A DNA stretch of 64,000 nucleotides. Source: Omphalotus guepiniiformis. Lineage: Eukaryota > Basidiomycota > Agaricomycetes > Agaricales > Omphalotaceae. A program made the position numbers and the translations under genes. Positions 1 through 10,874 of the stretch are shown piece by piece. Below the pieces are notes generated by a model, which saw only the letters and a list, made by a program, of their open reading frames with translations, had not been told where the DNA came from and made no database searches. The stretch spans positions 558,001-622,000 of the forward strand of contig JAQOOI010000064.1 of NCBI GenBank assembly GCA_028554645.1. Reading direction: 5' to 3'. Each line of letters opens with the position of its first letter. Position 1 is the first letter of the stretch.

Positions 1-314
1 ACATCGACAATCAGCCGATTTAAGTCTACTGGAGGCGGTGTGACGATGAGACACCTTGGTCTAAGGTCTTTGTCAGACTTTGAGGTGAGCTGAGGAAGCC
101 ACTCATCCACGAAAAGAGATTTAATGGGTTCAGTCAGGGGTATAACAAGGCCCAAGCTGTATTCAAGAGATGCAAAGCATTGGAAGTTTGGGCCGTGAAG
201 TGCCGGTGCATAGATCGTGAGAAATTATTTGTCAGACTGCATAGTTTGCAGCCGCCGAACGTGACTGCATTCACAACGACCACCAAATTATCGACGCTCC
301 TCAAGACCTCCTCA
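1..314. other. Upstream region of RPL7, no gene seen
   Basis: No conserved coding frame is visible. The stretch lies just upstream of the proposed RPL7 start and probably holds its promoter and 5' UTR, or the end of a neighbour cut by the window edge. Short open frames here match nothing I recognise. Confidence 0.4.
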
Positions 315-1519
315 ATGGCCCCCTCCACGACGTACGTACCACTCGTACCTCTAGTTGCTGATGCGGAACTGACAACCCTGTCGATATTGCCAGCGTTCCG
401 AGTGCTTCCGTCAGTGGCAAATGCATAACTTTGGTCTTGACATCTTCAACTCATATTTGTCTACTAGGCAATCGAAGTACCGGAGACACTCTTAAAGAAG
501 AGAAAACAAAACGAAAAGGCTCGCGAGGAACGTCTTGCTGCCGCGACTGCTGCTCGTAAGGCTAGGCATCTGCGCCTTGTTTGACATGAAAATTTTTCAT
601 TATGATGCATACGATCCATTCGACGAACGGCTAGCAGTAACCCTGCGATGCTGCCTTCAATTAACCATCTTTCGGGACTGATCTCTTTTACAACGAGTTC
701 CTGGAATTTCGAGCTTACACTGTTCTTTCTTTTAGGCTAGCAAGGCCAAGCGAAAGGTCATCTTCAAGCGTGCAGAGTCTTATGTTAAGGAGTACTTGAC
801 GAAAGAAAAGGAAGAGATACGGTTGAAGAGGGCTGCACGAAGTGCTGGCGACTTCTACGTCCCCGCACAACCAAAGGTCTACTTCGTTGTTCGAATCCGA
901 GGGTAAGTACTTGTCGAAAAGTTTAGTCCTACAAAGCTAACTATTTCCTAAATCTAGTATCAACGAGATCGCACCGAAACCTCGCAAGATCTTGCAACTC
1001 CTTCGTCTTCTTCAGATCAACAACGGTGTCTTCGTAAAGGTGACCAAGGCTACTCAGCAGATGCTTCGTCTTGTTGAGCCATACATTACTTACGGGTGAG
1101 CTCCATCAAGCGTTGAGTATTGTCGAAGATTTCTAAGTTTGAATCAGAGAACCCAACCTGAAATCTGTTCGCGAGTTGATCTACAAACGCGGATACGGCA
1201 AGGTCGATAAGCAACGCATTCCTCTTGCAAACAATGCCATCATAGAAGAGGCCCTCGGCAAATATGACATCCTTTCCATCGAAGACCTTGTACACGAGAT
1301 TGCCACTGCTGGTCCTAATTTCAAACAGGTACGAGGAATGTGTCCATACTTCTGAAATCTGAAGCTGATGGATTCTAGGCCTCCAACTTCCTGTGGCCAT
1401 TCAAACTCTCGAACCCCAATGGTGGCTGGAGAACACGAAAATTCAAACACTACGTTCAGGGTGGTGACTTTGGTGACAGGGAGACAAACATCAACAAACT
1501 CATTCGTCAAATGAACTGA
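315..1519 (+). CDS. RPL7: 60S ribosomal protein L7 (uL30)
   Basis: Component of the large cytosolic ribosomal subunit. Six exons are read: about 315-335, 468 to about 558-578, 736-902, 958-1095, 1148-1328 and 1379-1519. The N-terminal part is basic ([18 protein letters not shown]), followed by [11 protein letters not shown], the L30-like core ([34 protein letters not shown]) and the eukaryotic L7 tail with [11 protein letters not shown] and [20 protein letters not shown]. Exon 1 is tiny and its donor is a choice (336 keeps the frame). Intron 2 is odd: its ends share the 7-nt repeat AGGCTAG (559-565 and 734-740), it reads as GC-AG rather than GT-AG, and at about 175 nt it is three times the local norm because it carries a candidate snoRNA. 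Family identity is certain; only the first two exon edges are soft. Confidence 0.93.
602..681 (+). ncRNA. Candidate intronic C/D box snoRNA (snR39b-like, predicted 25S Gm805 guide)
   Basis: It lies in intron 2 of RPL7. A C-box-like ATGATGC is at 602-608 and a D box CTGA at 678-681, giving an 80-nt element, the usual size. The 13 bases at 664-676 (ACCATCTTTCGGG), directly upstream of the D box, are perfectly complementary to the conserved large-subunit rRNA segment CCCGAAAGATGGT, recalled from fungal 25S rRNA. By the D+5 rule the target is the G after CCC, which corresponds to yeast Gm805, the site of snR39b. In budding yeast RPL7 introns host snR39 and snR59, which guide the neighbouring Am807, so the host fits. 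Weak points are the last C-box base (C instead of A) and no obvious terminal stem. Confidence 0.62.
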
Positions 1520-2051
1520 GTGGTGTTGTAGTATCATTCCTTCAGTGTTGGGGGTGGGAGAGAGAAGCATTGTGGCGGGCAAAATGATTCGTTATTCCTC
1601 TGAGCTACTGTATGCCCTATGAGTAAACCATGTCATGACGCTAAACCTATGTTGGATCTTTGCATTCTTTAAATTATCTAAGGATGATGTTTTCCTCCCC
1701 AAGATATGTTATTTTCGGTCGGACAGCATCAGCACGTTTATATTCAGGAATCACCTGTACGGCTGCCTAGAGACAAAGGAAGAATTGAGAGCTATATATA
1801 ACCCCTAATGGATGCCTCGTTGACCGCTACTGGGTCTACGCCTCGGTTTTAGACGATAAGGTGGTGAGTCTAGAAACAATGGGGGGATTGAGATGAAGAT
1901 CTAGCTTACCTAATTGCGGCACAAGAAAGTAGAGTCGGAATCAGTCTCAGCCTGATACATTCTGCGCTAAACCATCAATTCCCGTCGCATATAATAGCCC
2001 ATATAAATTCCACTTCTCCCCCTTCAAATCTCTACTACCATCTTATTTCTC
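1520..2051. other. Intergenic, RPL7 3' end and carbonic anhydrase promoter
   Basis: No conserved frame is seen on either strand. The right end is pyrimidine-rich (CTTCTCCCCCTTC-like) just before the carbonic anhydrase start, as is common at fungal core promoters. Confidence 0.4.
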
Positions 2052-2897
2052 ATGTCTCACTCTCCCCTTCATCAATTGCTCTCTACGAATGTCCAGTGGG
2101 CTACAGATGTCGAGCAAACTGAACCAGGATTCTTCGCTGAAAGCGCTAAAGGACAATCGCCCCATGTGTGCCCCATTTTTCCCCGATAGCTGGTTGCATG
2201 ATACTAACGACCAGCAATAGGTTCTCTGGATAGGTTGCTCTGATTCTCGCGTCCCAGAGTCCGTCATCACAGGTGCTAAGCCAGGAGATATATTTGTTCA
2301 TAGAAACGTCGCAAAGTGTGTACTTTTGATGGTCGCGGGTTTCGACGTGGCTCATGTTGTCCTCTTTTCTTCGTCAGCCAATTTCGTCTTGATGATGATA
2401 ACGCACTCGCTGTGCTAACTTATGCTGTGGATTTTCTGGGTGTGGAACACGGTGCATTCCTTCTTTTCTCTCATGTTACGGGCACTATTCCAACCGAATG
2501 ATTTTCCCCCCTAGTGGTGGTTGTTGGACACACTGAATGTGGCGGCGCCAGTGCCTGCTTTGGCGCTTCACATTCTTACATTCCAGGCGAACCGGTCGTA
2601 ACCGTGCCTTCTCTTCCTGACACGGCACCACTCAATCGTTGGCTGGCACCCCTCACCAGCCTCGCAGCTTCCCTTCAGCTTTCCTCTTCACCCGCCGAGG
2701 AGGTGGTTCCGATACTTGTTGAAGAGAACGTGAGGATGCAGGTCGAGAACCTCTCCAAAACGTCAGTCATTGCGAATGCCTGGGCGAACAAAAGCCAACG
2801 AGGCAAAGATGTCTGGGTCCATGGCTGGGTGTTCGATATTTCCATTGGGAAGCTCAGAGATCTTAAACTCACCCGAGGCCCCTCGATTTCAAATTAA
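2052..2897 (+). CDS. Beta-class carbonic anhydrase
   Basis: Zinc enzyme interconverting CO2 and bicarbonate; fungal members supply bicarbonate for anabolism and CO2 sensing. Four exons: 2052-2165, 2221-2315, 2378-2451 and 2515-2897. Visible family motifs are the first zinc ligand and Asp/Arg dyad in [12 protein letters not shown], the [14 protein letters not shown] segment, and the His and second Cys ligands in [15 protein letters not shown]. The C-terminal [13 protein letters not shown] strand is also typical. The start [13 protein letters not shown] gives a short N terminus without a clear mitochondrial signal, so a cytosolic enzyme is likely. All introns are GT-AG and exon phases match. 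Length about 220 residues is normal. Confidence 0.93.
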
Positions 2898-3052
2898 GTT
2901 TTTACGTCTCTTGTAATGAATATTAGGTAGCTATAGATGGGCTTACGCTTTGTATACCCTCAATGATGATATTATGCTTTGACTCGTGGTAATTGTTGCT
3001 TAGATAAGTTTGTAAATGTCAATTGGCTTACTCCAGTCGGATTCCCCTCAAC

Positions 3053-4587
3053 ATGCTTGACCATGCAGACCGCCTGCTGGTCCAAATTGCGTCCTACAAC
3101 ACAAATCTACAGGGCTCTCTGGGCTTACCACAAGATCTAGTAGACTGGCTCTCTCCTACTTTACAAGTGTCTTCCTTTCTCTCGCGCGAACCACGGGCAC
3201 CCGACATCGTAGCAGTTGGTTTCCAGGAGCTTTTGCCATTACATCTAGGGCGTACGCTCTGTTTCTCCTTTTTATAGCGACACGATATCCGTAAAGGATA
3301 ACTCAAAATTAGCTGCTTACCACAGTCTCTGGCCTTTCGAAATCTGTGATCAACGAAAGGAGTTCCCATATCCTTTCCCAGATTGAAGCACATGCTCCGA
3401 ACAAGGAGAAGTTCTCTTTACTAGCCAAAGTAGTCAATGTAGGCGTCGCTCTCCTTGTGTATGCTCGTGATGATGGTGTTGCGAGGAAAGTCTGTGACGT
3501 TCAGACCGCCTGGACTGGCTGTGGTCCTGCCTATATGGGGAACAAGGGGGCTGTTGGGGTCAGATTTCGCATCCCGGACGAAGATGGTGGTCTCGGAGAG
3601 ACATATACGTGGGTTTTCATATGCCATGCAGTTGCAGTGCGTCGTTCCTGATGAACATTTTCAGATTCGTCTGTGCACATCTGACCGCCCACGAAGAGAA
3701 ACTCCGGCAGAGGATTGCTGACTTCAATCACATAGTCGGAACTCTTTTGTTTCCTTCCCTCCCCTCGAGTGACTCTAGGGTTCCTACCACGATGTATTCA
3801 ACATCGCATCTGTTCTTCTTTGGCGACCTCAACTTCCGCGTGTCTCTTCCGCGGTCTCATCCTCTGTCCATATCTTCCTCGGGCGAAGGTGCCTTGGACG
3901 CTCTTAAGGAGGAGAGTACCAGAGAATCTCTTAAGGAATTTGATCAACTTCTCTGTGAACGTCGCAAAGAATCAATATTTGTAGGTTTTAGAGAAGGAGA
4001 GTTCTGGAAGTTCAAATGCAGTTATAAATACCATCTCGGCGCGGTTGATAAATATAAGTAAGTTAAACGTGGTCTGTTCTGACCGTGCTGTGTTGATTTA
4101 TCTATATCTATAACGTCAAGCGGGCACCGTCGTGGACCGATCGGATCTTGTATACAACTTATACGGACTCTCCGGATGATAGTGAGAAATCAAACATCAT
4201 AAATGTTCTGTACACATCAATTCCAGCATACACAACGTCAGATCATGTAGGTCCACATCAATCTTTTGAGAATGCTTTACCTGATCCAATTGATAGAAAC
4301 CTGTGGTTTCTCTTCTTCTCCTTCCGCCCCATACCCCTCTTTCGGATTCCTCCGAGTCTATTCCAACCCTCTCTGTCCCTAGTTCATATACCCCAAGGCC
4401 TGATTCCCTAGCTACTCTGAAACGATACGCCGGACGTACTCTCGACAGAGTCGTTGGTTTCGCATGGTCGTTCTTCGTGCTGATTGGCGCAGGTTCCGCA
4501 GTCGTTGGTCTTTTTAATTTTATCCTCGGATTTGGAGCTTGGAAATGGTGGAAATCTACTTATGTACCGCCAACGAACTCTGTTTGA
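3053..4587 (+). CDS. Inositol polyphosphate 5-phosphatase with C-terminal membrane anchor
   Basis: Member of the Mg-dependent 5-phosphatase (exonuclease-endonuclease-phosphatase fold) family removing the 5-phosphate from inositol phosphates or phosphoinositides. Exons: 3053-3251, 3326-3608, 3665-4057, about 4114-4246 and 4297-4587. Motifs in order: AVGFQELLPL, GPAYMGNKGAVGVRF, VCAHLTAHEEKL, FFFGDLNFRV, SYKYHLGAVDKY, RAPSWTDRILY and TSDHKPV, all key catalytic blocks. The last exon ends in a hydrophobic stretch (FFVLIGAGSAVVGLFNFILGF) near the C terminus, suggesting a tail anchor rather than the SAC or Rho-GAP domains of other subclasses. Oddity: the third intron has a perfect GTAAGT donor but no in-frame AG acceptor; it lies between TATAA copies at 4053-4057 and 4109-4113. 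Phosphatase family is certain, exact substrate is not. Confidence 0.9.
4053..4113 (+). repeat. Intron-like segment between direct repeats TATAA (5-phosphatase)
   Basis: TATAA at 4053-4057 and 4109-4113, 56 nt apart. Removal of 4058-4113 joins VDKY to NVKRAPSW in frame. The donor is GTAAGT but the segment ends AA, not AG. The nearest AG (4119-4120) gives a frameshift. Confidence 0.6.
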
Positions 4588-4722
4588 TTGCTGAAATGCA
4601 TCATATGTTATTGCTGTCCTGACTATATATGAATAATATATACATTCACTTTATAAACATCCGTACTACCGAACGAGAGGAAATGTGAAAGACGCAAAAT
4701 ATCACAGCTTTTTGTTGAAAGA

Positions 4723-7088
4723 TCAATTTGGAGGACTCGAAGGATCCGGGTTGACGTAGATGAGCTGGCGGTCGGGTAAGGATGAATTGCTCGGAGGGTT
4801 TGAAGGGTCAAAACAGTATTGTTGGAAACACGTAGTGCAAAAATCGGATCGTGCAACGGTAGGTGATACATTGAGCCGTGCACGGTCAATGGCAGCGCAT
4901 TGTAGGCACCGACCGAATTGAGGGTCAGGTGAATTGGTGAAAGGAACGAAACCACCAATTGTGTTGGAGAACGATTGTTCCAAGAACACTTGAGTCTGAA
5001 GCAGAGAGTACTGGATTGATGTCGTGTTGGTGCTAAGAGACAGAAGTCAGTAGAGAGCCATCTTGCAAAGACATGGAAAAGCATACTTTGTTGAAGGACT
5101 TGCACCCGTTAACGGGGGAGAGTTGGGTATATAGATAACGAGTGGGTATTCCGCAGGTGTATCTGCTGGATCACAGCCAAAGAACGTGGGTCTCAGATTT
5201 AATCCAAATCCAACAAAGTCATCTATGGACTGTGGAATGGGAGGGAATGGTTGATGCTGTTAAATCACTACGATTAGTCTTCATCGTTGGAAAACGCTAA
5301 GCTCATCTCTTACGGTGGAGTTCAAGAGGTTTGAGATCCTGTTCGCAGTCACGAGGAGGGAGGATCCTCTAGCAATGAGAGGATTAGAGTCCAGGTCTTG
5401 CACACAGAATTATGGACTTACTCTGGCCAATTGTTATCGGAATCGGCACTTGAATCGACGGCCACAATGACATCTACCTCTCGGGCTTTGACGAACAACG
5501 GGTTCAAAGGTACGACCTCTCCATTTGAGCCGCCGTCTATAAGAGTCAGTTCGCTGTCGGTCGATTCTGTGAATGTGGAAACCGCCACGTCACGGAAAGG
5601 GCTTGATAGGGATATTCAGTGTACTGAAAAGAATTGCACACAGCTAACAATCTTACTTGGGCCACCTTGAAGAAACGAGTTCCTTTGTTGTCAAATTGCC
5701 CAGAAGTGAGCTAAATATTGCTTCAAGGGCTTCGAGTAATTCTAGTGAACTGCCGCTAGCCTGAAGAAATGCCTGTCACGCATTCAATCCAGTGTATGTG
5801 ATGAGAATAATACTATAAAACCTACTGCGAAGACGTCAGAACTGGCACCCATCACAGCTCCAATCTGGTCATAACCAGTCACACACGATGCAGAATTGAT
5901 AGGGAGCCCTTCGGAGAATGCGGTTCCCACAAATGATAGATTCGCGGCAGCTGAAAGCGCGGGATCGAAAGAGGCAAACTCAAACGGTGAAAACTGATTA
6001 TGAATGAGCTAAACATATCGAATATTTGTGGTAAATCCCAGCTTACCTCGTATACTACCGCGTCTTCTGGTATCGCGCCAGTCGTGGCTGAGAAAGGATC
6101 ATCCGTATCAACAACAATAAAAGGAAAGGGAACTTGATGTTGGCTGAAGACAGTGGTCCTTGAAATGTCAGACCAGAGCTGCCCCGCGCCGTGGGCTGAA
6201 CTGTCACTGAAGAAGTTTGACCTCGAAGTACCGTTCAAAAAGTGGTATGACAACATTCTACAGAGGTAAAGTTTTCAGATCGCAGGTTGCGGATGTCACT
6301 AAGGGCTTGAATACCTCGCCCATACGTCCACAAGACTGATATTACTACATCACCAGGAAAACAGAGCGATTAGATGAGGCAACAACGATCAAATCAGCAA
6401 CACTTACAATCCTTCATTTGCCTTGGCCGCTACACTTTTGTTGATACTGCCAAAGTATACCAAGTTCTCGAGAGCTGTCAAATTAGTACCACCGGGCAGA
6501 GCGAGGTTCAAATCAAGAAGCCATCCGGAAAGACCCTGCCTGTTGCCGAACACCATATCTTGGATAGTCGGAAAAGAGTCTGAGTACAATGACGAAGCCA
6601 ACCATGATCCTCCTACAAGATTTTGACGTCAGTCATTACACCTTTTGAACATGAGCGTGTACAATACCTGAAAGTGCACTCAGGTATGTCGCGATCTGCA
6701 GCAGTCCACCAGTCCCAGCAGCTTTGGCGGAAACATTGCGAGAATCAAACGCATTGAGCACGCCCGCCCCAAATTGACTTGCTCTGTATCCTCCTCCAGA
6801 AAGCGCAAGTCCCAACCTCGGAAACGCGTCATCAAGAGCAGACACGTTATAGCCGATTGAGGAGCCATTCCCTAACCAGTCCTTCCAAGCAGCATTGATA
6901 ACGGTGCTTTCTCTGTTCGAGACATACTCTGTCTCAGAAGGATGAAGAGTCTGGTTGCCTGGCGAGAAAACACGAACGAGGGAACTAGAATCAGCCGGAC
7001 ATGAAACGCGACTAGGAGCGTAGTCGGTAACGGAAGCTGAAGCAGCTAGACCTGTGAACGCAAGCCAGAATAAAGTGAGAGATGGCAT
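4723..7088 (-). CDS. PLB1: Phospholipase B / lysophospholipase, secreted
   Basis: Fungal phospholipase B hydrolyses acyl chains of phospholipids and lysophospholipids, usually as a secreted or wall-bound glycoprotein. Ten exons on the minus strand: 7088-6668, 6612-6408, 6344-6315 (a 30-nt microexon), 6257-6047, 5993-5826, 5772-5657, 5601-5422, 5368-5314, 5256-5087 and 5032-4723. An N-terminal signal peptide ([18 protein letters not shown]) is followed by RVSCPADSS, the cPLA2-type oxyanion block [20 protein letters not shown] (this family usually has the nucleophile serine in the SGGGYR/G-x-S-G region), [17 protein letters not shown], and [13 protein letters not shown] carrying the catalytic aspartate. 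Many N-glycosylation sequons and several cysteines are present. No GPI-attachment tail is evident: the end is PDPSSPPN. Confidence 0.93.
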
Positions 7089-7510
7089 GGGACTGAAAGG
7101 CGAAGGAGCGAGGTACTTGCATTATTATATCTTCGCAAAGAGATGATTCATGTGCCAATATATGCTTCGCAGGTACTATTCCATGGACAGGCCCATATAT
7201 GGCCACGTGCACTACATAATGCCCTTGATGCGATCCATGTCGTCGGATGACTGACAGTTACAAACAGTGTATTCATTCTGCAAGTCAACCTCTGTACAAT
7301 AAAAATTACATTCTAGGAACATATATACATCGATGTACTATAGATCTGAGTAAAAATAGCCCTCGAAATCCTCTCCGGGGAGACCATACTGTAACAGTAT
7401 TGTGGAAAAGTACAAAAGATCAGACGGCCTATTATCGTACCGAGATATCCAACGTGTGAAGAGCTAGTGACGGAAGAATTCTCCTTGCTGACGGTCCAGC
7501 ATGGTCGATG
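7089..7510. other. Intergenic, phospholipase B promoter and MFS 3' end
   Basis: No gene seen. A CACGTG palindrome lies at 7204-7209, about 116 bases upstream of the phospholipase start. The left part contains AT-rich sequence. Confidence 0.4.
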
Positions 7511-10007
7511 TCAAACTTCTGCACGAATGGGTTTCCTTCTTCTATCCTGTGCCTCTTCAGCGTCTATGTCGATCAGCGTAGATTCTCGTGCGAGTAGTGG
7601 CTCTGTGGGGTCATCTTCATGGCGTGAAATGCCTCTCATGCCTTGCTGATCGGGTAGTCGTACAAGACTCAAAAACGCCAGCGATATCGCCACGGCAGCA
7701 ACAGACACGAAGAAAATAGCACGGGGCACAGTAGCTACCGTGCTGACGTAGATCAGGCCATACACTGCGGGACCGATGATCTGGGAGCTGTGATACAAGA
7801 TGACGGTGAATCCGTGCGCACACAGGGTGAAAGCAGAGGAAACGAACCTCAAGGCTTGAATAACGCTCATCGCGCCAAACAACCTCCCGGTTTCATTTCC
7901 ACCTCTCCTCGTATACAACTCTAAAGCCACGCTCTGAACAGCCGGGGAGAATCCAGAGCCTAAGGAACCGAACATGCCGAACAACGTGAACATGATAGGG
8001 TGCGTGGAAAAAGCCATAGCACTATATGCAATAACTTCAACAAAGAGAGATATCCTAGCCAGCCCCAAATCAAACGCGCTCGAGTGGGGTTCAGTTAGTC
8101 GAGCGGGAGAGTGAGAACTGGAGCGTGCCCGCGCAGTACCGGATGTCGACGCCGAAGGGACAATTGGATCCACCTCTAATGATTCCGCTCGATCATTCGA
8201 CAACTTTGGTTTGGCCTTGAACAATTTGATACAGACTTTTAGATTGTAAGATGGTCGTAAGTATTACTATAAATGAAACAAGACCTACGCGGGAGAATCA
8301 CTGCCAAATGGAGCGCACGGGCAGCCCCAACAAGACTGAGCCAGTAACCAAGCTAGACCGATGATATTACGCCGAAGCTGTGAGAGCAGTTCAACGGGAG
8401 CTTACAGTCTCCGAGTTCCAGCCAAACGTTGATGCGGCGTATTGAAACTTGTACGTGTAAGATCCCTGGACAGGTGAGTCAGCTGGCTTTCCGAACTCTG
8501 AGTAGGAGAAAAGATCCCATAATGGATATCGTGGTAGCGTAACTGAGAGCGACGAGAGTGAGATTCCAATCTCGACGTGTTTTGAGCGGGTCTTTATTAG
8601 CCGGGACCAATTCTGGGGTAAACACGGACAAGGGACTCAAGAACGAAAACCATCTCTTCATCTGCATAAGGATTCCAACATTCCTTTGGGAGTTCAAAAC
8701 TTGTTCGTGATACTTCTCTTTTGACAGTTGCATTTTCTTCGTGCTGACGGATTCGGGAACTACGAACCAAATCATGAAAGCATACAGCAAGTGAACCAAC
8801 GTCGCCACGTAGAAAACAGAAATAGTCTGATGTGTGACCCGGATGAGGATACCGCCTAACGTCGGTCCCAAAGCAAACCCAGTGAAGAGAAAACCAAGGC
8901 TCATAGAAAAGACGCGTGAACTAAGATCAGGACATAAGATGTGAATGTTCAAATCGGATTAAGCGACACGTACCGTGTCGCAGCAGGGGTGGCGTCTGCC
9001 ATATACGCGTGGCTAGCAGCCGCTGCGGTGGGCAGGCCTGATGGAGATCCCAACGTAATGAAGACACAATCTCACAGCAAAAGCTTTACTCACCACCGAG
9101 CGAACCTTCTATCAAAGGGCCGACGAGGAGGAACCAGTAACCTCCTGGTAGCTTTTGAGAAAAATGATATACGAGGATGAAATTGGCATCCGTGAACAGC
9201 AAACCCAGCACGCATATACCCATAACGCGAACACGGCCATTCCGATCAGAGAGCTGAATGTACGCTCAATTGTGCGAACGACAGACTCCAAAAGCAACAC
9301 TCACTGAACCCCACCAGCCCGTAGTAATGCATCCCAAGACACCCATGCAAGCAGTCATCACTTTTGTTTATCAGGGACATTGGCTATCGAAGCAGCGCAC
9401 GGAGCGTACCTGCAGCTAGTTTGGCCACCGCCGCCTGCACCACAGGATCAGAGGCGCAGGAGTTGGACGGCTTTCGAGTCGGGGCATTGCTGTCGCTCGA
9501 AAGCCGGCCGTTAGGAACAGATATTACGTGAGATCCATTCGCTGAGAACGAAGAATCTAGAACCGAGTGGGTGGAAGGGATGACTGACACATAGTTGAGA
9601 GTGTCGAATATTTCTGGTTTATGTTTAGCACAAGCGAGCGAAGTGTATATCTCAACCCTGGGTGCTATTGTGGCAGACATAGCAATGCTTGAGATAGGCA
9701 ACATCGCCAATAGCCTAGACGATTCAGGTCTCAGGTTTCCAATCGCTAGACCGTACAGACAAATTGCTTACCACCAAGGAGATGGCCTCTTCCACCAAGG
9801 GAGACCTCGCCTCAACTGTAACTCGCGATCTTCATCGTTGTCGCAAGCATCAGGATCGACAAGAGTTTCTTCCGGATGATGATGAGGATGTATGAATTCG
9901 TGAAAACGTTCCGCCGCGTCCTCGTTTACAGCTCCGTCGGGGAGCAAAAGACCTTCGGGAGGTTGAGGAAGCAAAAGTGCAGATGTGCTGGATACTTCAG
10001 GGCTCAT
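7511..10007 (-). CDS. MFS transporter, fungal 12-helix type
   Basis: Major facilitator of the fungal group whose N-terminal tail ends in a WWKRPSPWW-like motif before the first helix. Exons: 10007-9772, 9714-9410, 9360-9305, 9253-9094, 9037-8974, 8920 to about 8518, 8465-8406, 8352-8289 and 8235-7511. Signature segments are GWWGSLSDRNGRVRVMG (MFS motif A between helices 2 and 3), GSLGGLPTAAAASHAYMAD, SLGFLFTGFALGPTLGG (motif C-like), FQYAASTFGWNSE and LGYWLSLVGAARALHLAVILP. A hydrophilic loop rich in Ser and Arg sits near residue 500. The intron between IMG and SYTYKFQ has a good branch and CCAG acceptor but no GT donor; 8-nt repeats flank it. If unspliced, the protein would stop early. Substrate cannot be told. 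Confidence 0.88.
8459..8518 (-). repeat. Intron-like segment between direct repeats GGGATCTT (MFS gene)
   Basis: On the minus strand GGGATCTT occurs at 8511-8518 and again at 8459-8466, 52 nt apart. Removing one copy and the spacer joins ISIM to GSYTYKF in frame. A branch-like GCTGAC and a CCAG acceptor precede the second copy, but no GT or GC donor exists at the first. Left in, it causes a frameshift and a stop. Confidence 0.62.
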
Positions 10008-10188
10008 GACGGGGAAGAAAGGGCTCGAGCAGGAAGGTAAAGGAAAGGATGGAACGGAAAGACAGGAAAAAAAGTAGATGTTTCAATGATAAGTTCACCA
10101 TGAGTATCATGAGTAATGAATACGTCGATAGGGAGAGAATCGAGATAAGATAAGCGTTTCCTTATCAGTAACCTGGGTTCAAACCACC

Positions 10189-10761
10189 ATGGTCAGTCCT
10201 GCGCCTCCATATCCTCTCTGTTTCTGATTTTCCCAGTCTCATACAGTAGATATCCCGCAATCTATCAAGGACTCTCTTCGTAAATTCAGATTTGCCCGTC
10301 GAAATGAGGGTAGTGCTGCAATCGTCATCAAGATCAATAAGCAGAAGCTAATCCTGGAGGAGGTTGAGCAATTCGATAATATCAGCATTGAGGAACTCGC
10401 AGAAGGTATGCATGTCAAATCCCGAGATACTAGTTTGTTTCTCTGAGATGCTTCACAGAGCTTCCGGAGAACAGTCCCCGCTACGTTGTGCTTAGTTACG
10501 AACTGAATCACTCCGATGGAAGGAAATCGTTCCCTCTAGTGCTCGTCAACTGGGCCCCGACGTCCAGTGAGATTGGACTACTTACACTCCATGCGAGTGC
10601 ATTACTGGACTTTCAAACGATCGTACGTCACTCATCTCTAATCGGCGTTCTTTCCACTCACTCTGCTTCACCAGGCGGATGTTAGCAAAGTTGTAGAGAT
10701 AAGAGATGGCCCGGAAGGACTTACGAAGGAAGCAATCGATTCTAAACTACTACAGAAATGA
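10189..10761 (+). CDS. GMF1: Glia maturation factor homologue (ADF/cofilin-fold)
   Basis: GMF proteins bind the Arp2/3 complex and promote debranching of actin networks. Exons: 10189-10191, 10237-10405, 10459-10622 and 10675-10761. The first coding exon is only the ATG, followed by GTCAGT; exon 2 then reads SHTVDIPQSIKDSLRKFRFA. Conserved blocks are RRNEGSAAIVIKINKQKLILEE, LPENSPRYVVLSYELNHSDG, FPLVLVNWAPTSSEIGLLT and the tail VVEIRDGPEGLTKE. Length about 140 residues is normal for GMF. The gene is divergent from the MFS transporter with 181 bases between start codons, probably a shared promoter. Confidence 0.94.
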
Positions 10762-10874
10762 TTCATGTTGTGTCGCATTGCGTAAATTGTACCATTGTAA
10801 TCTATGTCGCTGAAAACGACACATAATCACGATACGGACCGACGTTCCAATCAACTCTTGCATCTGCGTCCATC

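Noticed and set aside
36..96. GATGAG...CTGAG pattern suggesting another C/D snoRNA upstream of RPL7
   Set aside because: Boxes do not fit the consensus well and no rRNA-complementary guide was recognised.
180..428. 82-residue open frame overlapping RPL7 exon 1
   Set aside because: No conservation; it runs through the first RPL7 exon and intron and is a chance frame.
2146..2355. Minus-strand frame over the carbonic anhydrase
   Set aside because: Shadow of the plus-strand exons, which carry all catalytic motifs.
8515..8530. ATATCC in the MFS gene as a U12-type 5' splice site
   Set aside because: It lies in coding sequence upstream of the conserved junction and no U12 branch site follows; basidiomycetes are not expected to have U12 introns.
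10160..10191. GGGTTCAAACC-like T-arm hinting at a tRNA
   Set aside because: No acceptor, D or anticodon arms can be folded around it; it is the GMF 5' region.
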